A DNA stretch of 51,291 nucleotides, taken from assembly GCA_035493835.1 (NCBI GenBank), contig DATJHO010000091.1, forward strand, positions 1-51,291. The letters run 5' to 3'. The notes beneath the pieces are model-generated. The model worked only from the letters and a program-made list of their open reading frames with translations. It had not been told where the DNA came from and did no database searches. Each line of letters starts with the position of its first letter. Position 1 is the stretch's first letter. The stretch is from DASZTU01 sp035493835. GTDB lineage: Bacteria > Pseudomonadota > Alphaproteobacteria > Rhizobiales > Devosiaceae. Position numbers and translations under genes: made by a program. Below, piece after piece: positions 51,282 to 51,291 of the stretch.

Positions 51282-51291
51282 GGGGCGTTGG

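Overview
The window looks like a high-GC alphaproteobacterial chromosome of the order Hyphomicrobiales (Rhizobiales). The basis is the gene order, alphaproteobacterial LexA boxes, a ROSE-type RNA thermometer, Porin_2-like and DUF982-type proteins, and rhizobial intergenic repeats. A Devosia-like organism is my best guess, but this is inference from gene order and repeat style. No rRNA, tRNA, CRISPR array or complete insertion sequence was recognised.

Positions 1 to about 11.1 kb are an accessory, gene-sparse region. It begins with a truncated gene, a small membrane protein and an RlpA-type barrel protein, possibly a phage-derived lysis remnant. Next come a small outer-membrane protein with a Porin_2-like start and a YadA-like end, several small Hyphomicrobiales-type hypotheticals, an Hsp20 chaperone under a ROSE thermometer, a short-chain dehydrogenase, a stand-alone LigD-type DNA ligase, a PRC-barrel protein, an MscS channel and two small secreted proteins. 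Five similar hairpin terminators lie in the first 6.3 kb, some with no gene in front of them.

From 11.4 to 21.6 kb the genes are core and mostly on the plus strand: a Pcm-like methyltransferase, tolC, popZ, valS, zntB, ilvD and an exoR homologue that overlaps the end of ilvD. Minus-strand xthA, a serine hydrolase and erpA follow.

From 24.6 to 44.3 kb lies a conserved Hyphomicrobiales block: dgt, argS, a SPOR protein, scpA, scpB, tatA, tatB, tatC, serS, surE, an NlpD-like lipoprotein, yajC, secDF, an Mth938-like protein and a phytoene-synthase-family protein. It covers DNA precursor control, tRNA charging, chromosome segregation, and Sec and Tat protein export. The nagZ and pcm genes that usually sit in this block are absent, and a sulfotransferase-like gene is inserted. 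A minus-strand DUF815 ATPase stands divergent to yajC.

The last part holds minus-strand trmFO, a PfpI-family protein, a DUF1127 gene, a possible 62-residue gene and uvrA. Divergent to uvrA is ssb, with two perfect LexA boxes in the shared promoter region. REP-like or MITE-like inverted repeats sit in many of the core intergenic gaps, especially between convergent genes.
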